Source: Davidsoniella eucalypti
Lineage: Eukaryota > Ascomycota > Sordariomycetes > Microascales > Ceratocystidaceae
Length of the DNA: 48,592 bases
Direction: 5' to 3'
NCBI GenBank assembly: GCA_004009845.1
Contig: RMBW01000157.1
Location: 1-48,592 of the forward strand
Positions 29,899 to 39,584 of the stretch are shown here, in pieces (the stretch's first letter is position 1; every line of letters begins with the position of its first letter). The translations under genes and the position numbers were made by a program. The notes under the pieces were generated by a model. The model was given only the letters and a program-made list of their open reading frames with translations, did not search any database and had not been told where the DNA came from.

Positions 29899-30742
29899 TA
29901 TATGAAGTCATTATTTACTAGGACTCGGCTCCCGACTTTAACTAGTTGAAGTTGTAAGTGGAGTTTGCCACCCTTAACAAAATATTTGTACGCATTTTCT
30001 TTTAACATCAAATGAGCACTTATACACAACTATTCAAAAATACCGGAGAAGGCAGCCATTAAATTTATTGCCATATGTAGCTTTGTTAACAAGAAACATA
30101 GTATCTTGGTTCCCAAGTATAGGATAAGATACTACAGGAATATAATATCACGCTCCATGGCAATATACAGAATAATATGAAGAATCAAGCAAAGGAGAAG
30201 CATATACTCATTGCTCAACTTACCATGTTTCAGGCTATAACCTTTGAATTTCTAACGAGCGAAAAAAGTCCTATGAGAGTGTATTAGTGAAAATCCTTAG
30301 GAGAGTGTATTGAACTATCTATATTATGTTTTTGCCGAATGGAAGTATGCTTATCTCAAAGGTCTATCATGCAATAGTTTGGCCTAATGCCAGTTTTTTA
30401 CGCAAGCAGATAGAGATTTCCCTGAGAACGATATTATTCAGCGTTTAACATGAAGCAAATTGCAGGAAATCCCTCAGTTTTGGACTTTTTGTAAATCTGT
30501 TGTTCCTACATACCAATAATCATACTATTAAATGATGCAGTAAAGGTTCATTTAGAAGATTGTCGTATAGTCTACGTGAAGCTTGGTACAAGAAGAACAG
30601 CTTCCTCTACATCAGCAACCAAAACTCATCCAAAGCAACTTCTCTAGTGATGAATAGACATATATCATGAATGCAATTGTCACAGTATAGGCAAGGTTGG
30701 AAAGGGCCAAATCCTTAGGTTGAAAACTTGACAATAAATCTG

Positions 30743-31023
30743 CCAACGCCTATCAGAGATTTGATTATATTTGGTTACATTTAACGTCTACCTATATCAC
30801 TAAGATCATACGACGTCGGATTGGTTACCGGACAGATATATATAAAGTCCTTTGCTAGACAAACTCAATAGCTTTGTGTGTGCGGGACGACACCGTCCCC
30901 CAGCCCCGAAGAACTAGTAGTCAATACCTCCACTAAGAGCAACCGAAACAAATACAAAGAATAAAGCAAAACAGTGCCTCCACGAAAACATTACACAAAA
31001 GACAGACTTACAAAACCAACTCC
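30743..31023 (+). mobile_element. 265-bp insertion in arm B with likely 8-bp target duplication
   Basis: Arm A reads straight through CCAACGCC into TTACGTGG on its minus strand. In arm B 265 bp lie between CCAACGCC (30743-30750) and CCAACTCC (31016-31023). The left 160 bp of the insert are related to the LTR-like repeat at the inner arm ends (CACTAAGATCATACGACGTC, GACAAACTCAATAGCT, GAAGAACTAGT). No terminal inverted repeat or TG...CA ends were found, so the element class is open (solo LTR or non-autonomous DNA element). Confidence 0.6.
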
Positions 31024-31457
31024 CTACGTGGAGCTGCCATCCCCACTAACCAGTGAGTCATCAGGAGGCTGGTGATCGTGGCCGTAAGAAAGAAAACTTT
31101 GGCGTAATTGAGTCGGGTGATTTGGCTGAAGCACGGCAACAAGATTCCCATGTCATGGGGTCGGGCATCAGGAGCCTTCAAAAGGCTGCCCGCCGGATGT
31201 GAGTGTGGCTCCCTGAGGTGAGTGAGATGGCCTCGGGAGACCAACGATAGAAAAGGCTCGGGGTCGGTCGCTGACGAGAATGGACAGCAGCATTGAGATA
31301 TTTACTGTTCACTCCTAAAACCCCCCGACGAAGGGTAGGTCCCCGAGGGTTGTAGGAGGGAAGGTTGTGGGAAGGTTTGTAGTCCCGGCGAGCCCCGCTT
31401 ATTTTTTTTTTTTTTTCCTCTATAGATTCCGGGTAACTGTCATCGTCATCCGCGATC

Positions 31458-31530
31458 GGCTTAATAGTCTAGTTGGTTAGGACGTCGGATTCTGATTCCG
31501 TAAGCCCAGGTTCGAATCCTGGTTAGGCCT
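31458..31530 (+). tRNA. tRNA-Gln (anticodon CTG)
   Basis: A 73-base intronless cloverleaf. The acceptor stem is GGCTTAA/TTAGGCC with one G-T pair, the D stem GTCT/GGAC, the anticodon stem CGGA/TCCG with loop TTCTGAT giving anticodon CTG, and the T arm CCAGG-TTCGAAT-CCTGG. The B box GGTTCGAATCC is perfect. The 27-43 pair is a T-T mismatch, tolerated in many tRNAs. CCA is not encoded, as expected for a nuclear gene. It lies just outside arm B. Confidence 0.93.
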
Positions 31531-31547
31531 TGGTTATAGTAACTTTC

Positions 31548-31552
31548 TTTTT
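31548..31552 (+). terminator. RNA polymerase III T-run terminator
   Basis: A TTTCTTTTT tract starts about 13 bases after the tRNA 3' end. A run of five T on the non-template strand suffices for Pol III termination. Confidence 0.6.
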
Positions 31553-31798
31553 AATGTCAAGTGGAGGTTGAGTGGCTCCGCCTTGCATTGTGATATTTTT
31601 GTGATAATAATGTACTATTACTGATACATCTCTTATTACTACTTCAAATATATACTCCCCTCCCTTCATTAGCTTTATGATAAGGTGTTTTCGATGGTAA
31701 TAATAATACTACTCCTTCTACCTTGCAGTACCGTGACTTTTTTCGTATAGCCACTCTCCTTCCTATTCACTTCCGTCAGCTCTCCTTCTTTGATGTGC

Positions 31799-32626
31799 TT
31801 ACACAACAGTATCGGCAGTCACCGACCACTCGCTCCAGCCCTCCTTCTCACCGGGAAGGGTAATGGCCTGCCACTCAGCCTTGGTGACTTTGTTCCAGTC
31901 CTCAACAGGAATCCAGCCAATGTACGCACGGTCACCAAAGCCACCGACCCAGTAGACGTGGGTAACTACGAGACGGGCCCAGCTCGAGTGATGAATAGGG
32001 CTTCCGGGCAGCCAGTACTTGGAATCAGGGTGAGTGTTGACGAAGCAGGTGGTCAGATCAGCGGGGCTAGTCTCGCGAGCAGCGATAGGTTCGATGTAAC
32101 CAATTAGCGATACACGGGGAAGGTTGGCAGCCGAGTAGGGAACGGTGTCGGGAACTTGCGCGGAGGCCGAGTCGTCGTCACCGCCCAAGCCGAGCCACGA
32201 CTTGATGGAGGCGCCGAGGGACATGCGCTTAGCAGGCGCATAGGGAGGGATCCAGCGCAGAGAGATACTGACGTTGGAGCCGGCGGCCGCGTTGCGGAAG
32301 CTAGTGGCGATAGAAATGGCCAGGATGGTCGGGTTACCGACGTCTTCGCAGTCGGCGAAGTAGTCCATCATGGTGATGGGAAGGCCGGCAACTGCGGCAG
32401 GTGTCGCAGTGCCGTGCGCCTCACCGCTTCCGGCTTCGGCGGCCGCTCCTCTAGGGAACACAGTCGCAAAGTCGCCTAGCTTCGATAGACCGAGCATGCG
32501 GCGACCCATAACGGCCGACTCGTATGCGGTCGGGATGCGGTGGGGCCAGGTAGAAGGTGCCAGAGGTTCCTGCACAGCGGTAGCCGAGGCGCCGACAGCC
32601 ATCAAAGAGACGAGCGAGGACTTCAT
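31799..32626 (-). CDS. CREG-like secreted protein (FMN-binding split-barrel fold)
   Basis: A 275-residue single-exon protein. The N-terminus (MKSSLVSLMAVGASATAV) is a signal peptide. The body matches the cellular-repressor-of-E1A-stimulated-genes family: AYESAVMGRRMLGLSKLGDF, then ITMMDYFADCEDVGNPTILA, ISIATSFRNAAAGSNVSISL and, near the C-terminus, CFVNTHPDSKYWLPGSPIHH with YWVGGFGDRAYIGWIPVEDW. The fold is that of pyridoxamine phosphate oxidases, but family members are usually secreted or lysosomal glycoproteins without proven enzyme activity. N-glycosylation is possible at NVS. Its length is normal and there is no defect. The real role in fungi is unknown. Confidence 0.85.
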   Translation of the reverse strand: MKSSLVSLMAVGASATAVQEPLAPSTWPHRIPTAYESAVMGRRMLGLSKLGDFATVFPRGAAAEAGSGEAHGTATPAAVAGLPITMMDYFADCEDVGNPTILAISIATSFRNAAAGSNVSISLRWIPPYAPAKRMSLGASIKSWLGLGGDDDSASAQVPDTVPYSAANLPRVSLIGYIEPIAARETSPADLTTCFVNTHPDSKYWLPGSPIHHSSWARLVVTHVYWVGGFGDRAYIGWIPVEDWNKVTKAEWQAITLPGEKEGWSEWSVTADTVV

Positions 32627-34588
32627 CTTGATAGAGGAAATACAGTAAAGGGGTTTCTATAGATAACTGTTAATATGTATATTTCAAGGTGTTCATTGTA
32701 TGTGATCTCTACCGCTCACAATATCTCTCAAAGGGTAAAAAGCTGCAGACCTGTTTCAAAGCTTACAGGGCTTCTTTGTTTGTAAGGCTTACAAAAGCTG
32801 GATATCCGATTATGGGGACGTAAACTAAATCACGACTCGATATTTATTGGACAAGCGTTAGAGGTAGAGCTACCAAGGAATGATAAGGTGAGGCTCGATA
32901 AATAGGCGCGACTACCGACAGTGGCGTTGATGTGAAAAGAGAGTGTGAGAGTAGAAGAACCAAGGATGATTGATAAGAGAATCCTGGGGAGCAAGTAGAG
33001 GAATTCGATTGGAAGATGGCGAACCACGGCTATATTTATAGAGAAAAGGCTATTGGTTTCGCTAGAGTGAAAAATTGCAAAATAGGCCAACTAGTGAAAT
33101 GAGGTGTAAAATACCAGTTACAAGATCAAGATGGCGGCGAGCTCGGGCGTTCAAAATATTGCTTGTCACGATGAACAGACCAAGAAACTAACAGAAGAAG
33201 TAAAAGGTAGAAAAAAATAAAGAAATAGTCCTAGAAGAAAAATAAAGACGTCAAAACTCCAACTTCGGGTTTCTTGGCATGGAGGGAAGAAACATTGTTA
33301 ACTTTGACGTTATTTTTTTATAAAAAAAAATTTGGCAACTATCGTTCTGAACCAGACAAGCCCACCTGATCTTGTTTCCGTGACTGACGAAGAAGTAGTG
33401 AAACAGCCGGGTTTGTTTATGTTCATTCACTTCCCCTCATTTTCGTTCGACAGTGTGCCATCCATATACTGTCAACTACTGATGCTTTCTATAAAACATT
33501 TGATTCGCCGCATTTCTCTCTCTTTTGACAGCTTGAATAGCTCGGGCTTTGTATCGTCTTTTTCAAGTAAAAACAAAATTGAAGCCTATAGTACAATCAC
33601 GCCACAATTTGCATCAGTTATTTTTGTTTTGTTTTTTTCGTTCACTAACTATCTATATTTATATTTTCTAGCTTCCTAATCAAGGTTCATTTCACTTTAT
33701 TATGTCTGAGGTCCTTCTTCTTGTGTCCAGAAGAAAATAAAAATTGACGCAGTGAGTCTGTGATCCGATCTTTTTGCTACATCTCAGAAAGTCGTGACCG
33801 TAATCTGATCTGATTGATAAGATAATATTGATCTGGGTCCACTTCAACCTCAAAATTAATAAAATTGACGACTATTAGGCAAATAGGTGACCTTGCGCTT
33901 TTTCCCTTTGGAGGAAGAGAAGACTCGCTAAAAGATGCTGTTTTTCACTATTTTATAATAATCAAATGCCTTGAGCAGATGCCGCCTTTCAAATTCGTTA
34001 TCTGATCGTAAATTGGCAGATGAGATTGGAGACCAACAACAGCATATAGAAACAAAACATAACATACTAGACTAAACAAAACCTAATCTAATATTTAAAT
34101 GTCTTGCTTTCCATCAGCCCGATTGATCTTTTCATATAGAATAACCGCAAAACCTTGAAGATTCGTTGAACTTCGTCGGCTTCACCTCCTTCCCTGAGAT
34201 TTGTTAGTGTCACGGCGTAGCCAGTTTGTGCTCCGAGGCTCAAAAACAAAACGACAGACAAAGGCCAAGTACGAAAAGCGCATCAGATTGGATCTTATCA
34301 GATCTCGAATTTATCCGTGCTTTTTTTCACTACACAAAGCACACTGTTTCTTTCCAGCCTACACTTAGTCATGGAAATTCTAGAATAAGAATGTGGAACA
34401 AGCCAATATCAATTCAAACCAAGTACTTCATGAATAATGCTAGCCATGCTGGCTAGTCCTTCTTTGCACAGTATTTATTAGTATGTCGTCTTACTGGCAT
34501 CGGTATTTTTTCTCACGAGAAGACAGGGCGTGAACAAGAAGAAATAAAGGTTATGATCAATAAAATTAAAGCATATGCCATGTACTGT
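32627..34588. other. Intergenic region upstream of the CREG-like gene
   Basis: Promoter of the minus-strand CREG-like gene plus AT-rich spacer with short homopolymer tracts. No gene, RNA gene or repeat family member was recognised. Confidence 0.4.
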
Positions 34589-35060
34589 CTATGTAATCTT
34601 GAGTCTTTTTAGCGTGTTGAATTCTCGTGTATAGTTTATTGCGCGACTATAGACTTTGAGGTTGGTTAGAGACTCTTGTATTTTTGATAATATTAAACAT
34701 ACGTCGTGATGCTGGAACACATGCCATTTCTGAAGGCAAGTAATTCTGAACACTTCGAGAGGTTCGAATATTGGGTCTATCTGCTTTCTTTGGTCGACGT
34801 TTCTTGCCCGCATCAGCATAGTGTCCTAGAGTTGTTTCTATATCATAAAGATAACCTCCTTCGTCATCATTCCTAACAGCTGGTAGAGCTTTATAGTTAG
34901 CCCAAAAGACTAGCATTTGGTCATCAGGAATAGGACTAAGTTTCAGTTGGGTGAGCTCATTGATCTGGGGTTGAAATATCCTCAAGAGAACCCATCTCAT
35001 CGATTAGAATATCCCTTCCTCATCTGAAAATTCAAGTGCATCAATTGGAACTAATCGAAG
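34589..35060 (-). pseudogene. Possible decayed coding fragment of unknown family
   Basis: The minus strand has coding-like but broken sequence: LRLVPIDALEFSDEEG, a stop, then an open piece including LSPIPDDQMLVFWANYKALP and DDEGGYLYDIETTLGHYADA, and a frame change around KKRRPKKAD, after which PIFEPLEVFRITCLQKW is the more protein-like frame. I do not recognise the family. It could be an eroded transposon protein or simply chance. Confidence 0.3.
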
Positions 35061-35780
35061 TGGCGTGTTCCGTAGTATGCACTGTGTAGGGAATTTGAAA
35101 TCATGGACGCTTATGTCATTACGATTAACAAAAATGTTCAACTTTCAAGGCTTTTGAAAGTTGTTCGAGGATAACTTACTGATACAGGCTGAGAACATTC
35201 AATACACCATGGTCACAAAGCGGTAGGTAGATTTACCACTGATTCACTCCTTCGTTCTGGCAGTTATAAGATTAAAAAAACAATACAAGGATATCGGTAG
35301 AAAACGAGTGTAATATTTATTAAGCGGCTATGTACAAAAGGTGCTGCATAAAAGTTGGCATTATAAAGCCGTGATATCGAGATATATAGGTTTTATGGAT
35401 ATGGAGGCATAAACGTAAATGAATGTGAAGCAAAGAATGATTACATCTCTAGGAACCAGAGTTATCCTCAAACAAACCCTAAATACTACGCCTCTTTCGC
35501 ACATTGTCGGCGATGGAATAACCGCAAACAATAGTATGTAAGCAAATTCAGGTAGGCAGACACAGAGATATGGCTGATAAGGAGGAAGTGAACCCCATTA
35601 GAGATGCAAGAAGACCAAATAGAAGATGTCGACGCAGTGGCAGATTGGACGAATATGATGTGATATATGCAGAAGTATGCAAGGTGAGTTTTATTTAAGC
35701 AGTGTCAGCCAATAAGGGAAGCCACATGCCGCGTTGGAGAAGGGGCCAAGCCGTGAACAAGCCGTGAAGACTGAGTAGGC
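35061..35780. other. Spacer downstream of leucine aminopeptidase
   Basis: AT-rich; presumably includes the 3' untranslated region of the minus-strand aminopeptidase gene. Nothing else was seen. Confidence 0.35.
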
Positions 35781-36908
35781 TTAGAAGGTGGTGAAGCCCA
35801 GCTCATAAACGAAGCCGAGGCAGAGCTTGGTGAACTCGAGCATGTGGTTGTAGTTGATGTGGTCCAGAGTATCAGAATCATTGTGGATGTAGGGGTTGAT
35901 GTCCTCAAAGGCAGTCTCAAAGGCGATGGCCGAAGGGTAGTCGTACTTGTTAGCCGAAGCGTGATCGGAGCAAGCATAGCCGCACTCGCTTTTAGTCCAG
36001 CCAAGGCTAGTGTAAGCCTCGATCAGCTTGGTGACGTAGTTTGACAGACCAAGGTGGACGTGGTCCATCATCAGGCCGACCTGAGCAGGCTTATCATCAG
36101 GAGTGTAACCAGTCATGTCCTGGTTGAGCATAGCAACAACCTCGACGTGGCGCGACGAGTAGCGCTCGAAGACAGCCTGCGAGCCGAGCAGGCCACCCTC
36201 CTCGCCCGAGTACCAGTGGAACTCGATGGTGTTCTCAGCTTCGCCGGCAGCGATCTTGGGGTCCTGAAGCAGAACACGGAGCGTCTCCAGGATGGTCATG
36301 GAACCAGAACCATCGTCATCGGCACCCGGAGCCGGAGCCTCCTTAAGGACAGCCGAGAGCGAGCCAATGCTGTCCTGATGAGCACCCAGAACAACAATCT
36401 TGGCCGACTTGCCGGGGATGGTGACGATCAAGCTGGGCTGCAGCCACTTGTGCTTGAAGAACTTGGACGAGGCCTTGGCACCAGACTTGGCGATGATGTC
36501 ATCGACGGTGTCCTTGAGCCACTCAGCCGACTGCTTGCCGTACTTGCTGTTGTAGTAGCGGTTCTTGAAGCTAGAGAACTTGGTCAAAGTAGTCTCGAGG
36601 TTAGCAGTGCTCAGCTGGGGGACCAGAGCCTTGACCGAGTCCTCGTACTTGGTGGCCTCGGGGAAGGTGCGCTCAGCAGTGAAGAAGTCGGGCTTGACAA
36701 AGGTAGGGCTATTATGCAGGTTGGAAATATCGAAAAACTTCACGCCCTTCCCCTTGAGCTCCCACTTCTCCTGCTCAGTGACGAGGCGGATGTCGTGGGG
36801 GCCAAACTGCAGAGTGCACAGGCTCGACTGCGGCTCGGGAGCGAGACTCGGGATCGAGGCGGCAGTGGCTGCAGCGACTAGGGCAGCGAAGGGCAGAGCG
36901 TAGCGCAT
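35781..36908 (-). CDS. lap1: Secreted leucine aminopeptidase 1 (M28 metallopeptidase)
   Basis: A 375-residue single-exon protein. The frame extends 32 codons upstream, but the ATG at 36908 begins a good signal peptide (MRYALPFAALVAAATAASIP) and is chosen. The di-zinc site of family M28 is complete: GAHQDS (His, Asp), GADDDGSGS (bridging Asp), SGEEGGLLGS (catalytic Glu and ligand Glu), LNQDMTGY (Asp) and HNDSDTLDHI (His). CGYACSDHAS supplies the usual disulfide near the active site. A propeptide likely spans from the signal peptide to about residue 75. The enzyme removes N-terminal residues, preferably leucine, from extracellular peptides. Length and motif order are normal for fungal Lap1. Confidence 0.92.
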   Translation of the reverse strand: MRYALPFAALVAAATAASIPSLAPEPQSSLCTLQFGPHDIRLVTEQEKWELKGKGVKFFDISNLHNSPTFVKPDFFTAERTFPEATKYEDSVKALVPQLSTANLETTLTKFSSFKNRYYNSKYGKQSAEWLKDTVDDIIAKSGAKASSKFFKHKWLQPSLIVTIPGKSAKIVVLGAHQDSIGSLSAVLKEAPAPGADDDGSGSMTILETLRVLLQDPKIAAGEAENTIEFHWYSGEEGGLLGSQAVFERYSSRHVEVVAMLNQDMTGYTPDDKPAQVGLMMDHVHLGLSNYVTKLIEAYTSLGWTKSECGYACSDHASANKYDYPSAIAFETAFEDINPYIHNDSDTLDHINYNHMLEFTKLCLGFVYELGFTTF

Positions 36909-39584
36909 GTTGGGCGACTTGGAAAGAGTGAATATAGAGCAAGGGACGTCTTGAGTAGTCGATGTGAAAGAATGGGGCTGATCAAGCGAATGACCGGCGC
37001 ACAAGCTGATATATTGGAAACTTGGCTTTCGAAGTAGTCAGAGGCAAATAAGTCGCTGGGATGGGAGATCCAGATAGATGGATGGCAGGACTGGCAATGA
37101 GCGGCTGGCTTGCTAGATGAAGCTGAAGAGAGAGGGAAGTGGACTGAGATGAGTCTGGCCTGGATCTTTCTTCTTCTTCTCCTCTCGCTAGAACGGCGGG
37201 CTGCCACTTCTATTTAAACTTTGATGGTCAAGGCCCTTTACAAGGCCAGACAGGCCGGATCAACAATGCAGTTAACGCAGTAGCACAATGAAAACACCAC
37301 AAAACAGCCTAGATATCGCTTGAGCCAGCAGCCGGCCCATTAGAAATTACCACATCGGGGCATACAGAAACGGCCTCGTATCGGACGTATTCATAGCATA
37401 AAAGTCAGTGTACACCATAGAAAGACGCTGTCCAAACATGGCAGGTGCCAAGCACACTCCAAGCTTCCCAAGTAACACTCCAAATTCCATAGCGCAGTTT
37501 CACGGCGTTTCTAGGACGTCGGTTCTTTTGCTGCTGTTCCTGATTGTTAGGGTTTCGTCCTTCTTCTTCATGCTGTCGAGTAGTTGCTTGTTCTGGCTTC
37601 GGAGATCTCCCGTCATCTCTATTTCGGCGATGCAATAGCCTTTTCCATGTTCAACTTGTGCGATTCAGAGTAGGTCCAAGTCGTATCTCTCGTTTTCGGT
37701 CCTTATTTCCGCTTCAAGCTCTCTTGTGCTCTCTGTGGCCTTCTCTTTGTCGAACCATTTCTCTTTTTCTTTAAATGTTCGACCATGTATTTATTCTATT
37801 GTCCCCTTGTCTTTGTACAGTTCATTGCTCAGCCCAGCCGCACGATCTTTTTTTTGGTTTGATCGGGATCACCCACTGAACTCCACCTTCGTCCCTTCTT
37901 AGCTTAGAGACAGGGGTGTTTAAGGAATTCAAGGCACGCTTCTAGAACATTTCGAATCTTGTTCGTCTTCGTCGGATCCAGGAGTTGGTGACAGCAATAG
38001 CTTTCCTTGTTTGAAACTCTAATATCAATAAGCACCAAAAGACAAGCTGACCAATCATATTGTGCTTTTTTTTGTCTTTGCCTCTTTTCATCATTGTCTT
38101 TGTTAGCCCATGATGTAACTCTTGCACTTGCTTCTTTGTACCTGGGCTTCTGATTTGAAATGCAACTGACCGGCACCCGAACCGAGCAGCTTCCATGACG
38201 GTCGTGATGTAGGGCTTCTTACTTGCTGTTGATTTGCCTCCTGAATTGGTACCGATATTGTATATCAACCTTGATTCGTGATGATGCCACCTGCAGAATC
38301 CGGCTTCACGAAAACAATTAAAAAGGACACATGTTGCGAGCCATTTTGATCTAACCTCGAAATTACATGACTCGATATAATGCATAAACATACAGATGGC
38401 GGGTTGCCTACAGCTTTGTCCATTTAATTTCTACAACCATATCCCCTTTTTGACACTTGACTTTATCCTATTCAACCTAGACCAAGTAGACATGAAAACA
38501 AGAATAAAATAACAAACAATTGGAAAAAGAAAAAAACCTCCACAAGGGCGCCCAGACCAAACCTCACGGCAGGTTTCTTTTCCCCCCTCCAAAAAGATCA
38601 GATATTTCAGGCAAGAAAAACTCTAAACATGTCCCAAAGGACCCTCTTGTTGGATCGAGCTTCCCTTCCCTTCCCTTCCCTCTGTGACAAACGGCTTGTT
38701 CAATAATTTAACAACGCAGGCTACGCAAAAACAGCGTCAGTCATGGCTAGCAGCTTCCAAAAACGGCACCGTGAATGAACGAGCAAAATATAACATGCCG
38801 AGATACTGGACAGTAGATACAGCAGAGGAGACGAGCGAGGGAAAGATGAGCCAAAAGAGCCCGGCATTTGGAAGAGGTTTTTATCCCTTGACCTAAGTTA
38901 ATTGATCATGTTTCTTGTAGTCGCTCAAGGTAGGTCCTTTAGTTCTTTTCTGTTCTTTTGACTCCATCGATTTTATCGTGGATAAACCGATATACAACAA
39001 TAAAGAAAAAGAAAAAAAATCAGAGGGAAAAGAAAACAAAGATCCCCACTAGGAGCCTCTTTTCTCCCCCATACTCGCAGCTCATGCTCTGACATGTCGT
39101 AAGTGTTCTGAGTGTCCCATAGATTGATGACGGAAAGGCTGCTAGACTATCCTAAAGATGCCAAAGATTAAACGCGGTAGCAGATAGGATTGCAAGGTTA
39201 CGGTAGCAAAAATAGGGTGCTGCCAGTATCAGAGATACACTTCAAGCGTAATTCTGGGTTTAATTCCGGGGTGAGTAGCCCGGTACAGCTAGATACTGCC
39301 TGCTATCGGATCTGCCGCCATGTTTCCTCCCATATCTTAATGCACAAGCCAGACCCTGACACCGAGCTTTACACTTCTTAGAAGACGAATCACTGGGAGA
39401 AAAACTCTTCTTGGATCTTTTGCGCTTTGGGAAGTTCGGCTAGCATCCCATAATCGTTTCGGTAAAGGTTTGGGCTTAACAGTTTCCGAAAATGGAAAAA
39501 AAAAAACCTAGGACAAACAAGACAAAGGGCATGAAAAGATTGGGATGGGGTTTTTACATGAAAAATGTAATCTGCGCACGGTTC
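36909..39584. other. 2.7-kb intergenic region
   Basis: It contains the promoter and leader of the aminopeptidase gene at its left end and the 3' region of the hydrolase gene at its right. A short CCCTT-type pyrimidine microsatellite lies near 38656-38680. No gene was recognised. Confidence 0.4.

Larger units (their letters stand above)
29440..30742 (-). other. Former 5' flank of the arm B secreted-protein gene
   Basis: Mirror of 12606-13878 with few differences apart from longer 13-bp and 14-bp tandem repeats. No additional gene. Confidence 0.4.
26756..31335 (-). repeat. Arm B of the large inverted repeat
   Basis: Inverted counterpart of 12290-16721. Its inner end starts TTGATTTGATTTGATTATAT, 35 bp after the helicase stop codon. 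It carries a frameshifted copy of the secreted-protein gene, longer minisatellites at 29667-29722 and 29860-29898, and a 265-bp insertion at 30751-31015 absent from arm A. Its outer end (GACGAAGGG at about 31327-31335) lies 122 bp before a tRNA gene. Confidence 0.92.

Noticed and set aside
12290..31335. Inverted arms as an assembly artefact
   Set aside because: The arms differ by a retroposon with target duplication, a 265-bp insertion, minisatellite length and scattered substitutions, which an artificial mirror copy would not show.
36054..36881. 275-codon plus-strand open frame opposite leucine aminopeptidase
   Set aside because: Antisense shadow of a gene whose catalytic motifs are complete on the minus strand.
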